Position numbers and translations under genes: made by a program
In this document: piece by piece, positions 1 through 8,328 of the stretch
Position numbering within the stretch: position 1 is the first letter of the stretch
Layout: each line of letters starts with the position of its first letter
From: Luteococcus peritonei
GTDB taxonomy: Bacteria; Actinomycetota; Actinomycetes; Propionibacteriales; Propionibacteriaceae
Direction: 5' to 3'
Assembly: GCF_039526385.1 (NCBI RefSeq)
Contig: NZ_BAAAIX010000014.1
Location: forward strand, 1 to 64,000
DNA length: 64,000 bases
The notes under the pieces: model-generated
Database searches by the model: none
What the model was told of the DNA's origin: nothing
The model's input: only the letters and a program-made list of their open reading frames with translations

Positions 1-83
1 ACACCAGACCCCGCAAGGTCTTGGACTACCGCACCCCAGCTGAAACACTCCAAGACATCATCGGTGTTGCACTGACCCCCTGA
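1..83 (+). pseudogene. IS30-family transposase, C-terminal end (cut by window start)
   Basis: Reading from base 3, an open frame runs into the window and stops at TGA 81-83. It contains RPRKVLDYRTPAE, which resembles the conserved C-terminal tail of IS30-family transposases (RPRK.L...TPAE). Only about 26 residues are visible, so I cannot tell whether the element is intact upstream. The stop codon lies in a 13-bp sequence repeated twice in tandem (76-101). No certain terminal inverted repeat can be recognised in the following bases. Confidence 0.6.
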
Positions 84-101
84 AGCCACCCCCTGAAGCC
101 A
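76..101. repeat. 13-bp tandem duplication across the transposase stop codon
   Basis: The unit CCCCCTGAAGCCA occurs twice head to tail (76-88 and 89-101). The first copy contains the transposase stop codon. It is one of three short tandem repeats in this window that lie on a stop codon. Confidence 0.85.
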
Positions 102-198
102 CCGCTCGATCCGGGATCGACGGCAGGGATCTCAGGGTTGGACGCCTGTACCAGTCGCGCGGCTGCCTGGTGCGGAGCCGTCTGTCAGTGGTGGCGTC

Positions 199-204
199 TA
201 GGTT
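199..204 (+). promoter_or_regulatory. -10 box of recQ (leaderless start)
   Basis: TAGGTT lies six bases before the ATG at 211. This spacing puts the transcription start at or next to the start codon. No Shine-Dalgarno sequence would then be needed, although GGAG also lies in the spacer. Confidence 0.55.
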
Positions 205-210
205 GGAGCC

Positions 211-2505
211 ATGAGCAACGAGCGCTTCGAGCCCCCGCTGGACGAGCCGCCGCTGGATCCGTGGGAGGACCTGCCCCCGGACGACGCCTACGAGGCGCCG
301 CCGGTGGACCTGGACCAGGCCCTGCCCGTGGAGCAGCCGCGGGCGGCCCCCAGCCTGCCGGCCCACCAGCCGCAGGGGCCGAGCGCCGCCACCCGGACGG
401 CCGGGGGAGAGGCGCCGATGGCCGAGCGCGCTCTGGCGGTGCTGCGCCAGCTGGTCGGCAGCCCTGAGGCGGTCTTCCACGAGGGGCAGCTGGAGGCGGT
501 CCTGGCCCTCGTGGAGCAGCGGCAGCGAGCCCTGGTGGTGCAGCGCACCGGCTGGGGCAAGTCGGCGGTCTACTTCGTCGCCACCGCCCTGCGTCGCGCC
601 GAGGGCGCAGGACCCACGGTCATCGTCTCCCCGCTGCTGGCGCTGATGCGTGACCAGATCGCCGCTGCCGAGCGGGCCGGGGTGCGGGCGGTCACCATGA
701 ACTCCGCCAATGCCACCGACTGGCAGGAGATCTCCGCCGCGCTGGCCGCCGACGACGTGGACGTGCTGCTGATCAGCCCGGAGCGGCTCAACAATCCCTC
801 CTTCCGCGCCGAGCAGCTGCCGGACCTGGCCGCCCGGTGCGGCCTGCTGGTGGTGGACGAGGCCCACTGCATCTCCGACTGGGGCCATGACTTCCGGCCC
901 GACTACCGGCGGATCAAGGACCTGCTGCTGGAACTGCCGGCCCAGACGCCGGTGCTGGCCACCACCGCCACCGCCAACGAGCGGGTGGTGGCCGATGTGG
1001 CCGAGCAGCTGGGCGCGGGCGGGCACCAGGTGCTCACCATCCGCGGCGCGCTGGCCCGTGACTCGCTGCGCCTGGGTGTCCTCCAGCTGCCGCACGCCGA
1101 GACCCAACTGGCCTGGCTCAGCGCCCACCTGGGTGACTTCGACGGTTCGGGCATCATCTACACCCTCACCGTCTCGGCTGCTGAGGACGTGGCGCGGGCC
1201 CTCACCGATGCCGGCTACGCGGTGAAGGCCTACACCGGCCGCACCGACACCGCCGAGCGCGAGCAGCTGGAGAACCAGCTGAGGGCCAACCAGCTCAAGG
1301 CCCTGGTGGCCACCAGCGCGCTGGGGATGGGCTTCGACAAGCCCGACCTGGGCTTCGTGATCCACCTGGGCGCGCCCAGCTCCCCGGTGGCCTACTACCA
1401 GCACGTGGGTCGTGCCGGCCGTGGGGCGGTCAATGCCGACGTGCTGCTGCTGCCCAGCGCCGCAGACCGAGACATCTGGCACTACTTCGCCACCGCCTCG
1501 ATGCCCGACCAGGAGCAGGCCGCCACCGTGATCCGCGCCCTGTCGGAGTCGTCGAAGGCGCTGTCCACCGCGGCCCTGGAGACCCTGGTGGACATCCGTC
1601 GCACCCGGCTGGAGCTGCTGCTCAAGGTGCTCGACGTGGACGGTGCGGTGCAGCGGGTGAAGGGCGGCTGGACCGCCACCGGCCAGCCGTGGAGCTATGA
1701 CGCCGAACGCTATGCCCGCGTCGCCGAGGCCCGACGCCGCGAGCAGCAGCTGATGCTGGACTACCAGAAGGGTGAGGTCTGCCGGATGCGCTTCCTCACC
1801 GAGGCGCTGGACGACCCGGCTGCCGCGGACTGCGGCCGCTGCGACGTCTGCGCCGGCCCCTGGTACGACGCCTCCCTGCCGGAGGCCGCCGTCGTCGCGG
1901 CCCGCAACGCCCTGGACCGCCCCGGCGTGCTGCTGGAGCCGCGCGCCCAGTGGCCCACCGGCATGGACCGGCTCGGGGTCCCGCTCAAGGGCAAGATCGC
2001 CGAGGGGCCGGAACGGGGGCGTGTCCTGGCCCGCCTCACCGACCTCGGCATCGGCCAACGGCTGCGCGCCCTGCTCGCCGAGCCCGACGCCCCGGTGCCC
2101 GAGGACGTGCTCAAGGCCTGCATCCCGGTGCTGCGCGAGTGGGACTGGGAGAGCCGTCCGGTGGCGGTGGCGCACGCGCCCTCGCGCTCGCACCCTCAGC
2201 TGGTTGCCTCGCTCGCCGAGGGTCTGGCGAACCTGGGACGGATGCACCAGCTCGGCCCGCTCGACCTGGTGGACGGCGGCCCGGTGGGGGAGGCCGGCGG
2301 CAACTCCGCCTTCCGGCTGGCCGGGGTCTGGGGTCGGATCGCCGTGGGGCCGCAGCTGGCCTCGAGGCTCGGCACCATCGGTGGCCCGGTGCTGCTGGTG
2401 GATGACCTGGTGGACTCCCGCTGGACCATGACCGTCGCCGCGGTGGCCCTGCGGGATGCCGGGGCCGAGGCCGTGCTGCCCTTCGCGCTGGCCCTGCAGT
2501 CCTGA
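211..2505 (+). CDS. recQ: RecQ-family ATP-dependent DNA helicase with C-terminal phosphoribosyltransferase-like domain
   Basis: This 764-residue protein is a superfamily 2 helicase that should unwind DNA in a 3'-5' direction during repair. The first 85 or so residues are acidic and proline-rich. The helicase core follows, with Walker A (GWGKS, 114-118), the DEAH box (216-219) followed by the RecQ-like CISDWGHDFRPDY, and a second RecA lobe with QHVGRAGRG. Cys524, Cys541, Cys544 and Cys547 form a RecQ zinc-binding cluster. The last 200 or so residues are unlike classical RecQ: VDDLVDSRWT at 730-739 resembles the PRPP-binding loop of phosphoribosyltransferases. No HRDC domain is seen. Actinobacteria are known to carry RecQ homologues of this plan. 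The role of the tail domain is not established. Confidence 0.88.
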   Translation: MSNERFEPPLDEPPLDPWEDLPPDDAYEAPPVDLDQALPVEQPRAAPSLPAHQPQGPSAATRTAGGEAPMAERALAVLRQLVGSPEAVFHEGQLEAVLALVEQRQRALVVQRTGWGKSAVYFVATALRRAEGAGPTVIVSPLLALMRDQIAAAERAGVRAVTMNSANATDWQEISAALAADDVDVLLISPERLNNPSFRAEQLPDLAARCGLLVVDEAHCISDWGHDFRPDYRRIKDLLLELPAQTPVLATTATANERVVADVAEQLGAGGHQVLTIRGALARDSLRLGVLQLPHAETQLAWLSAHLGDFDGSGIIYTLTVSAAEDVARALTDAGYAVKAYTGRTDTAEREQLENQLRANQLKALVATSALGMGFDKPDLGFVIHLGAPSSPVAYYQHVGRAGRGAVNADVLLLPSAADRDIWHYFATASMPDQEQAATVIRALSESSKALSTAALETLVDIRRTRLELLLKVLDVDGAVQRVKGGWTATGQPWSYDAERYARVAEARRREQQLMLDYQKGEVCRMRFLTEALDDPAAADCGRCDVCAGPWYDASLPEAAVVAARNALDRPGVLLEPRAQWPTGMDRLGVPLKGKIAEGPERGRVLARLTDLGIGQRLRALLAEPDAPVPEDVLKACIPVLREWDWESRPVAVAHAPSRSHPQLVASLAEGLANLGRMHQLGPLDLVDGGPVGEAGGNSAFRLAGVWGRIAVGPQLASRLGTIGGPVLLVDDLVDSRWTMTVAAVALRDAGAEAVLPFALALQS

Positions 2506-2569
2506 CGGGCGGGCACCTCCGGCAGCCTGACCGGCCCTGACCTGCGCTCCCGGATGGCGGCATCCGCGT

Positions 2570-2594
2570 GCCGGCCCCTTCCACCGGGGCCGGC
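2570..2594 (+). terminator. Stem-loop after recQ
   Basis: GCCGGCCCC (2570-2578) pairs perfectly with GGGGCCGGC (2586-2594) across a 7-base loop. There is no run of T after it, so it is a strong hairpin but not a classical intrinsic terminator. It lies 65 bases after the recQ stop. The rest of the 393-base gap from 2506 to 2898 holds the iron box and no convincing gene. Confidence 0.5.
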
Positions 2595-2805
2595 CTGCCC
2601 TGCGACCCTGCCCGTGCTCGTGGGTGACCGTGCCGTCGCACGCCCTCCAGGGCTTCGGATGCCCCCGTGCGGCCTGCGGAGACCCCGCCGACCCGCTGCA
2701 CCGCCCCGGGAGCGGCAGCTCGCCGTCTGCCGGCCCACAAGCGAGTTCACGGCCGTGACCAGCTTGTGCTCGCGAATTGGGACGGGTTTTGGCGTGCCAA
2801 TGAAC

Positions 2806-2824
2806 TTAGGCTAGCCTCACCTCA
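2806..2824 (+). promoter_or_regulatory. DtxR/IdeR-type iron box
   Basis: TTAGGCTAGCCTCACCTCA matches the 19-bp DtxR/IdeR consensus TTAGGTTAGCCTAACCTAA at 16 of 19 positions. It lies 75 bases before the siderophore-binding lipoprotein gene. By family knowledge, an Fe2+-loaded DtxR/IdeR repressor would bind here and turn the importer operon off when iron is plentiful. Confidence 0.85.
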
Positions 2825-2898
2825 GAAGTTTTACGGAACTTCCTTCTTTCCTAATTCTCGTAGCACCGTCGATACCCGGATCAGGAGTCACCCCCCTC

Positions 2899-3900
2899 AT
2901 GCACACCATCTCCCGTCGCGCCCTCACCGGCAGCCTCGCCGGCGCGCTCGCCGCCAGCCTCGTCCTCACCGGCTGCGGTGGCGGCCAGCAGGCCACCCCG
3001 GCCGCCGACGCCAGCTCGGCCAGCACCGTCGTGATCGAGGACAACCACGGCAAGCAGACCGTCACCCTGCCGCCGAAGAGCGTCGTCGCCACCGACAACC
3101 GCACCTTCGAGACGCTGCAGTCCTGGGGCGTGAAGCTGGCCGCCGCACCGCTGGGCCTGGTGCCCACCACCAACCCCTACCGGACCGACAAGTCCATCGT
3201 GGACCTGGGCACCCACCGGGAACCGAAGATGGAGTCCGTGGTGGCCGCCGAGCCCGACCTGGTGATCAACGGCCAGCGCTTCGCCCCCAAGTACGAGGAA
3301 TTCCGCAAGCTCGCGCCCAAGGCCACCATCCTCGAGCTCGACCCCCGCGAGGGCCAGCCGCTGGCCGGCGAACTGAAGCGCCAGACCACCGCTCTGGGCG
3401 AGGTCTTCGGCAAGCAGGCCGAGGCCCAGAAGCTCACCACGGCGTTGGACCAGGCCACCGAGCGCGCCAAGGCCGCCTACAAGCCCGGCCAGAAGGTGAT
3501 GGCCGTCAACGTTTCCGGCGGCGAGATCGGCTACATCGCCCCCAAGAAGGGACGCACCCTGGGCCCGGTCTTCGAGATGCTCTCGCTGACCCCGGCCCTC
3601 GAGGTGGCCGGCGCCACCGACGACCACCAAGGCGACGACATCTCGGTGGAGGCCATCGCGAAGGCCAACCCGGACTGGATCCTGGTGCTGGACCGCGACG
3701 CCGCCACCAGCGCCGCCACCGAGTCCTCCTACAAGCCGGCCAAGCAGGTCATCGAGAACTCCGCGGCTCTGAAGAACGTGGCCGCCGTGAAGAACCAGCG
3801 CGTGCTCTACATGCCCAACGACACCTACACCAACGAGGGCATCCAGACCTACACCGAATTCCTCGGCACCATGGCCGACGCCTTCGAGAAGGCCGACTGA
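2899..3900 (+). CDS. Iron-siderophore ABC transporter, substrate-binding lipoprotein
   Basis: This 333-residue protein begins with a basic, hydrophobic signal peptide ending in the lipobox LTGC, so Cys26 should be lipidated and the mature protein anchored outside the membrane. The body has the pattern of FecB/FepB/FatB class III solute-binding proteins (MESVVAAEPDLVIN and FRKLAPKATILELDP). It is the first gene of a four-gene import operon behind an iron box, and the first permease gene starts 7 bases after its stop. The layout resembles FatB/CeuE/YclQ-type systems, which take up catecholate or petrobactin-like Fe(III) complexes. The actual ligand cannot be read from the sequence. Confidence 0.9.
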   Translation: MHTISRRALTGSLAGALAASLVLTGCGGGQQATPAADASSASTVVIEDNHGKQTVTLPPKSVVATDNRTFETLQSWGVKLAAAPLGLVPTTNPYRTDKSIVDLGTHREPKMESVVAAEPDLVINGQRFAPKYEEFRKLAPKATILELDPREGQPLAGELKRQTTALGEVFGKQAEAQKLTTALDQATERAKAAYKPGQKVMAVNVSGGEIGYIAPKKGRTLGPVFEMLSLTPALEVAGATDDHQGDDISVEAIAKANPDWILVLDRDAATSAATESSYKPAKQVIENSAALKNVAAVKNQRVLYMPNDTYTNEGIQTYTEFLGTMADAFEKAD

Positions 3901-3907
3901 CCCGGCG

Positions 3908-4930
3908 ATGAGCGCCACCAGCACCCACCCCGCAGGCCTGGCCGCTCCCGCGGCGGACGCGTCACCCCGCGTCCGCACCCGGGAGAAGCTGCTCGACCGC
4001 AAGCTCGCCCTCGGCATCGCCGCGGTCGGCGCGCTGCTGGTGCTCTCGCTGTTCACCGGCGTCTACGACGTCGTGGGCGGCGAGGGCGGCCAGGAGATGT
4101 TCGCGATCACCCGCATCCCGCGCACCATCGCGCTGGTGCTGGCAGGCGCCGCGATGGCGATGTCCGGCCTGGTGATGCAGCTGCTCACCCAGAACCGCTT
4201 CGTCGAACCCACCACCACGGGCACCACCGAATGGGCGGGCCTGGGGCTGCTGGCGGTGATGGTCCTCTTCCCGGAGGCCTCCCTCACCGCCCGCATGGTG
4301 GGTGCCATCGTGGCGGCCTTCGTCGGCACGCTGGTCTTCTTCGCCTTCCTGAAGCGGGTCTCGCTGCGCTCCTCGCTGATCGTGCCCATCGTGGGCATCA
4401 TGCTGGGCGCCGTGGTGGGCTCGCTGAGCACCTTCGTGGCGCTGCAGACCAACACCCTGCAGAGCCTGGGCGTCTGGTTCGCCGGCTCCTTCACCTCGGT
4501 GCTGAAGGGCCAGTACGAGGTGCTGTGGATCACCGCGCTCGTCGTGGTGGCGGTCTTCCTGCTGGCCGACCGGCTCACCGTCGCCGGCCTGGGCGAGGAG
4601 ATCGCCACCAATGTCGGCGTCGACTACGACCGGCTGGTCCTGGTGGGCACCGGCCTGATCGCCATCGCCACCGGCGTGGTCACCGTCGTGGTCGGCAACC
4701 TGCCCTTCCTGGGGTTGATCGTGCCCAACATCGTCTCCCTGGTCCGTGGCGACGACATGCGCAGCAACCTGCCCTGGGTCTGCCTGCTGGGCGTGGCCAT
4801 CGTCACCGTCTGCGACCTGCTCGGGAGGACCCTCATCATGCCCTTCGAACTGCCCGTCTCCCTGATCCTGGGCGTGGTGGGCTCCGGGGTCTTCATCACC
4901 CTCCTGCTGAGGCAGCGTCGCCGTGGCTGA
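3908..4930 (+). CDS. Iron-siderophore ABC transporter permease, FecCD family (first subunit)
   Basis: The 340-residue protein has a polar N-terminus of about 40 residues and then roughly nine to ten hydrophobic segments. GAAMAMSGLVMQLLTQNRFVEP is the typical FecCD region, where vitamin B12-type permeases have G..Q...NP. It would form half of the membrane channel with the next gene product. Its 3' end overlaps the next gene by 8 bases (4923-4930), which suggests translational coupling. Confidence 0.9.
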   Translation: MSATSTHPAGLAAPAADASPRVRTREKLLDRKLALGIAAVGALLVLSLFTGVYDVVGGEGGQEMFAITRIPRTIALVLAGAAMAMSGLVMQLLTQNRFVEPTTTGTTEWAGLGLLAVMVLFPEASLTARMVGAIVAAFVGTLVFFAFLKRVSLRSSLIVPIVGIMLGAVVGSLSTFVALQTNTLQSLGVWFAGSFTSVLKGQYEVLWITALVVVAVFLLADRLTVAGLGEEIATNVGVDYDRLVLVGTGLIAIATGVVTVVVGNLPFLGLIVPNIVSLVRGDDMRSNLPWVCLLGVAIVTVCDLLGRTLIMPFELPVSLILGVVGSGVFITLLLRQRRRG

Positions 4931-6020
4931 GACCCTCACCGTCGAGGCCCCGCCCGCGCCAGCACCCCGCACCACGCCGCCGCTGGTGGTGGAGCCGCGC
5001 GAGGGCGCCCGCAGCGCCGAGCGCTCCTCGGGCCCCTTCCCGACGAGCGCCGCGCTCCGGCGCTACCGCCTGGTGGTGAGCGGCCTGGCCGTCGCCTGCT
5101 GCCTGTTCGCGCTGGGCCTGCTGGCCTGGGACAACCCGATGCCGGTGGGCTCGCGCGGCTTCTGGCTGATCGCGGAGCGTCGTGCCACCTCGCTGGTGGT
5201 GATGGCCGTGGTGGCCTTCTGTCAGGCAATGGCGACGGTCAGCTTCCAGACCGTCACCAACAACCGCATCATCACCCCCTCGATCATGGGCTTCGAGTCG
5301 CTCTACGTGGCGGTGCAGACCAGCGCCATGTACTTCCTGGGCATCGCCGGGCTGGTGGCGGTGCAGGGCCGCGGCCTCTTCCTGGGCACCATCGCGATGA
5401 TGGTGGTGCTCTCGCTGTGCCTCTACGGCTGGCTGCTCAGCGGCCGCTTCGCCAACCTGCAGGTGATGCTGCTGGTGGGCATCGTGCTGGGCGGCGGCCT
5501 GGGCTCGGTCTCCACCTTCATGCAGCGGCTGCTCTCGCCCAGCGAGTTCGACGTGCTCTCCGCCCGGCTCTTCGGCTCGGTGCAGAATGCCGACCCGGCC
5601 TACCTGCCCCTGGCCATCCCTCTGGTGCTGCTCGCAGGCGGTGCCCTGATGGCCCGCTCCCGGCGGCTGAACCTGCTGGCGCTGGGCCGGGAGGCCACCA
5701 TCAACCTGGGCGTGGACCACCGTCGCGAGCTGATCCAGGTGCTCTTCCTGGTCTCGGTGCTGAGCGCCGTGTCCACCGCGCTGGTGGGGCCGATGACCTT
5801 CCTGGGCTTCCTGGTGGCCACGCTGGCCTACCAGTTCGCCGACACCCACGACCACCGCCGGGTCTTCCCGGTGGCCGTGCTCACCGGCTTCCTGGTGCTG
5901 AGCAGCGCCTACTTCGTGATGAACCACGTCTTCGACGCGCAGGGCGTGGTCTCCATCATCATCGAGCTGGTGGGTGGCTCGGTCTTCCTGTTCGTCGTGC
6001 TGAGAAAGGGTCGCCTGTGA
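4923..6020 (+). CDS. Iron-siderophore ABC transporter permease, FecCD family (second subunit)
   Basis: This 365-residue membrane protein starts at a GTG inside the 3' end of the first permease gene. A proline-rich cytoplasmic N-terminus of about 55 residues precedes the multi-span FecCD domain (NNRIITPSIMGFESLYV, then GPMTFLGFLVATLAYQF near the end). It should pair with the preceding permease as a heterodimer. The TGA at 6018-6020 overlaps the GTG of the ATPase gene by four bases. Confidence 0.9.
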   Translation: MAETLTVEAPPAPAPRTTPPLVVEPREGARSAERSSGPFPTSAALRRYRLVVSGLAVACCLFALGLLAWDNPMPVGSRGFWLIAERRATSLVVMAVVAFCQAMATVSFQTVTNNRIITPSIMGFESLYVAVQTSAMYFLGIAGLVAVQGRGLFLGTIAMMVVLSLCLYGWLLSGRFANLQVMLLVGIVLGGGLGSVSTFMQRLLSPSEFDVLSARLFGSVQNADPAYLPLAIPLVLLAGGALMARSRRLNLLALGREATINLGVDHRRELIQVLFLVSVLSAVSTALVGPMTFLGFLVATLAYQFADTHDHRRVFPVAVLTGFLVLSSAYFVMNHVFDAQGVVSIIIELVGGSVFLFVVLRKGRL

Positions 6021-6772
6021 TCACGCTGGACCACGTCGCCAAGTACTACGGCGAGGACGTGCGGATCGGGCCGGTGGACCTGGACATCCCGGCCGGCGGG
6101 CTGACCGCCCTGGTGGGGCCGAACGGTGCCGGCAAGTCCACCCTGCTGACCCTGGTGGGCCGGCTGCTGGGGATGGACGAGGGCAGCATCCAGGTGGCCG
6201 GCCACGACATCTCCAGCACGAAGTCTGCCGACCTGGCGCGCATCGTCTCGATCCTGCGGCAGGAGAACCACTACGTCACCCGGTTGACCGTGCGCCAGCT
6301 GATCGGCTTCGGCCGCTTCCCCTATTCCAAGGGCCGGCTCACCGCGGCCGACGAGCAGATCATCAGCCGCTACATCGACTTCCTGGACCTGACCAGCCTG
6401 GAGCACCGCTACCTGGACCAGCTCTCCGGTGGCCAGCGCCAGCGCGCCTATGTGGCGATGGTGCTGGCCCAGGAGACCGACTACGTCCTGCTGGACGAGC
6501 CGCTCAACAACCTGGACATGCAGCACTCGGTGGAGATGATGCGCTTCCTGCGCACCGCCTGCGACGAGTTGGGACGCACCGTCGTGGTGGTGCTGCACGA
6601 CATCAACTTCGCCGGTCACTATGCCGACCGGATCTGCGCCGTGAAGGACGGACAGGTGGTGGAGTTCGGCCCGCCCGAGGAGATCATGACCGACGAGGTG
6701 CTCAGCCGCGTCTTCAACACCCCGGTGCAGGTGGTGGACGGGCCGCGCGGTCCGATGGCCTGCTACTACTGA
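6017..6772 (+). CDS. Iron-siderophore ABC transporter ATP-binding protein
   Basis: A 251-residue ABC ATPase of the FecE/FepC type powers the importer. Walker A is GPNGAGKST (34-42), the signature is LSGGQ (136-140), and Walker B ends in LLDEP (158-162) followed by the D-loop NNLD. A switch histidine follows in VVVLHDIN. I chose GTG 6017 because it overlaps the permease stop (GTGA) and gives the usual family N-terminus. A longer open frame upstream is only an out-of-frame reading of the permease gene. The stop is followed at once by a 14-bp tandem repeat array. Confidence 0.92.
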   Translation: MITLDHVAKYYGEDVRIGPVDLDIPAGGLTALVGPNGAGKSTLLTLVGRLLGMDEGSIQVAGHDISSTKSADLARIVSILRQENHYVTRLTVRQLIGFGRFPYSKGRLTAADEQIISRYIDFLDLTSLEHRYLDQLSGGQRQRAYVAMVLAQETDYVLLDEPLNNLDMQHSVEMMRFLRTACDELGRTVVVVLHDINFAGHYADRICAVKDGQVVEFGPPEEIMTDEVLSRVFNTPVQVVDGPRGPMACYY

Positions 6773-6870
6773 GCCCTCACCACTGGGCCCTCACCACTGC
6801 GCCCTCACCACTGCGCCCTCACCACTGCGCCCTCACCACTGGGTCTACACCACTGGGTCTACACCACTGG
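6773..6870. repeat. 14-bp tandem repeat array (7 units) between two convergent genes
   Basis: Seven head-to-tail 14-bp units fill the space between the siderophore ATPase stop and the xylulokinase 3' end. Units 1-5 (6773-6842) are GCCCTCACCACTG followed by G or C. Units 6-7 (6843-6870) are GTCTACACCACTGG. The unit length is not a multiple of three. The last four units are read as the C-terminus of the minus-strand xylulokinase gene, so a change in copy number would alter that protein end. Confidence 0.95.
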
Positions 6871-8255
6871 GCGGTCAGGTCGCGCAGCTCCCGGTAGCGC
6901 TCCAGCACCTGTGGCGTCGGCTCTGCCTGCAGGGTGACGGTGCCCGCCGCGGGCCAGCGCGGCGGCTCGGTCGCCCCCGACAGCGCCCAGGCGGCCTGCG
7001 CGGCCGCGCCCAGGGCCACGTACTCGGCCGGTTGCGGGCAGAGCAGGTCATGGCCCAGCACGGCGGGCAGCACCCGACGGGCCGCCTCACTGCGCGCCCC
7101 GCCGCCGATCAGCAGGATCCGGCCCGGCTCGGTGCCCAAGGAACCGGTGGCGGCCCGCAGCGCGGCGACGGCATCGGCCAGCGAGCAGGCAAGCCCCTCG
7201 ATGCAGGCCCGGGCGATGTCCTCGCGGCCGGTGCTCGACCGGATGCCCCGGACGACGCCGGTGGCCTCGGGGCGGTTCGGGGTGCGCTCCCCGTCCAGGT
7301 AGGGCAGCAGCACGACGCCGTTGGCGCCGGGCGGGGCCTGCAGCGCCAGCTGGTCCAGCTCGGCATGGCTGATGCCGAGCATCCGGGCGCCCAGGTCCAT
7401 GATCCGGGCCGCGTTCAGGGTGCAGGCCAGCGGCAGGAAGCGCCCGGTGGCATCGGCGAAGCCGTTGACCGCGCCGGTGGCATCGGCCGTCGGGACCTCG
7501 GAGACCATCGCAGCCACGCCGCTGGTGCCGATCGAGACCGAGACGTCGCCGGGCAGCATCGCCAGGCCCAGGGCCGCGGCCATGTTGTCGCCGGTGCCGG
7601 CGGCCATCGCGGCGCCCCCGGTGGTGTGGGCCACCACCTGCTGCGGCTGCTCGGCGATCGGGGTGAGCTCGATCTCGTGGCCCAGCGCCAGGGCGGCCAC
7701 CTGGGGCAGCAGCCGGTTCTCGGCCGGGCTGTACCAGCCGGTGCCGGAAGCGTCGCCGCGGTCGGTGGTCCAGGCCGAGCCGGGTGCCGCCAGGTGGTGG
7801 CCGACGTAGTCGTGGGGGAGCACGATCCGCGCGGTGCGTCGGGCGTTCTCGGGTTCGTGGGTGGCCATCCAGCGCGCCTTGGCCGCGGTGATCGAGGCCA
7901 CCAGGACGCTTCCGGTCAGTCGCGCCGCCTCGGCCGGCCCGCCCAGTTCCTGGTTCAGCTCCTCGGCCGCGGCCGCGGAGCGGGTGTCATTCCACAGCAG
8001 CGCCTCACGTACCGGCACGTCGTGCTCGTCGAGCGCCACCATGCCGTGCTGCTGGCCGCCGACGGCCACGGCCTCGGCCCGCTCCAGCAGGCCCTCGGTG
8101 GCCTGGTCCACCGCGGCCAGCCAGGCGCGCGGGTCCACCGAGGTGCCGTCGGGATGTGGGGCGCGGCCCTGGGCCACCACCTCGCCGCTGTCCGCGTCCA
8201 CCAGGAGCGCCTTGGTGGACTGGGTGGAGGAGTCGATGCCGAGGACGAGGGCCAT
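6819..8255 (-). CDS. xylB: Xylulokinase (FGGY family carbohydrate kinase)
   Basis: The 478-residue protein should phosphorylate D-xylulose to xylulose 5-phosphate with ATP. The N-terminal phosphate-binding motif GIDSSTQSTKAL starts at residue 6, and the later GTSG and GGGARS motifs fit FGGY kinases. No xylose isomerase, transporter or regulator gene is next to it, so the true substrate could be another pentulose. The C-terminus is unusual: after LTAQW, the last 14 residues are encoded by the tandem repeat, because repeat units 7 and 6 carry TGT where the other units have TGA. The start has a -10 box six bases upstream. Confidence 0.85.
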   Translation of the reverse strand: MALVLGIDSSTQSTKALLVDADSGEVVAQGRAPHPDGTSVDPRAWLAAVDQATEGLLERAEAVAVGGQQHGMVALDEHDVPVREALLWNDTRSAAAAEELNQELGGPAEAARLTGSVLVASITAAKARWMATHEPENARRTARIVLPHDYVGHHLAAPGSAWTTDRGDASGTGWYSPAENRLLPQVAALALGHEIELTPIAEQPQQVVAHTTGGAAMAAGTGDNMAAALGLAMLPGDVSVSIGTSGVAAMVSEVPTADATGAVNGFADATGRFLPLACTLNAARIMDLGARMLGISHAELDQLALQAPPGANGVVLLPYLDGERTPNRPEATGVVRGIRSSTGREDIARACIEGLACSLADAVAALRAATGSLGTEPGRILLIGGGARSEAARRVLPAVLGHDLLCPQPAEYVALGAAAQAAWALSGATEPPRWPAAGTVTLQAEPTPQVLERYRELRDLTAQWCRPSGVDPVVRAQW

Positions 8256-8261
8256 GTCGGG

Positions 8262-8267
8262 AATCTA
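8262..8267 (-). promoter_or_regulatory. -10 box of xylB (leaderless start)
   Basis: On the minus strand TAGATT lies six bases before the ATG of xylB. This fits a leaderless transcript. No clear -35 element or Shine-Dalgarno sequence is seen. Confidence 0.5.
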
Positions 8268-8328
8268 GTACCCCCGCGTGGTGCCGTGGGCGGATCGTGG
8301 TTGATCCTTCGGGGTACCGCCCCGGGAG

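Noticed and set aside
58..2247. Long open frame on the minus strand opposite recQ
   Set aside because: It is an antisense frame in GC-rich DNA with no family motif. recQ on the plus strand has all its motifs.
2554..2814. Small plus-strand open frame between recQ and the siderophore operon
   Set aside because: Proline/arginine-rich, no ribosome site, and it overlaps the hairpin and runs into the iron box.
6773..6870. Possible CRISPR array
   Set aside because: Units are 14 bp and directly adjacent with no spacers, so it is a plain tandem repeat.
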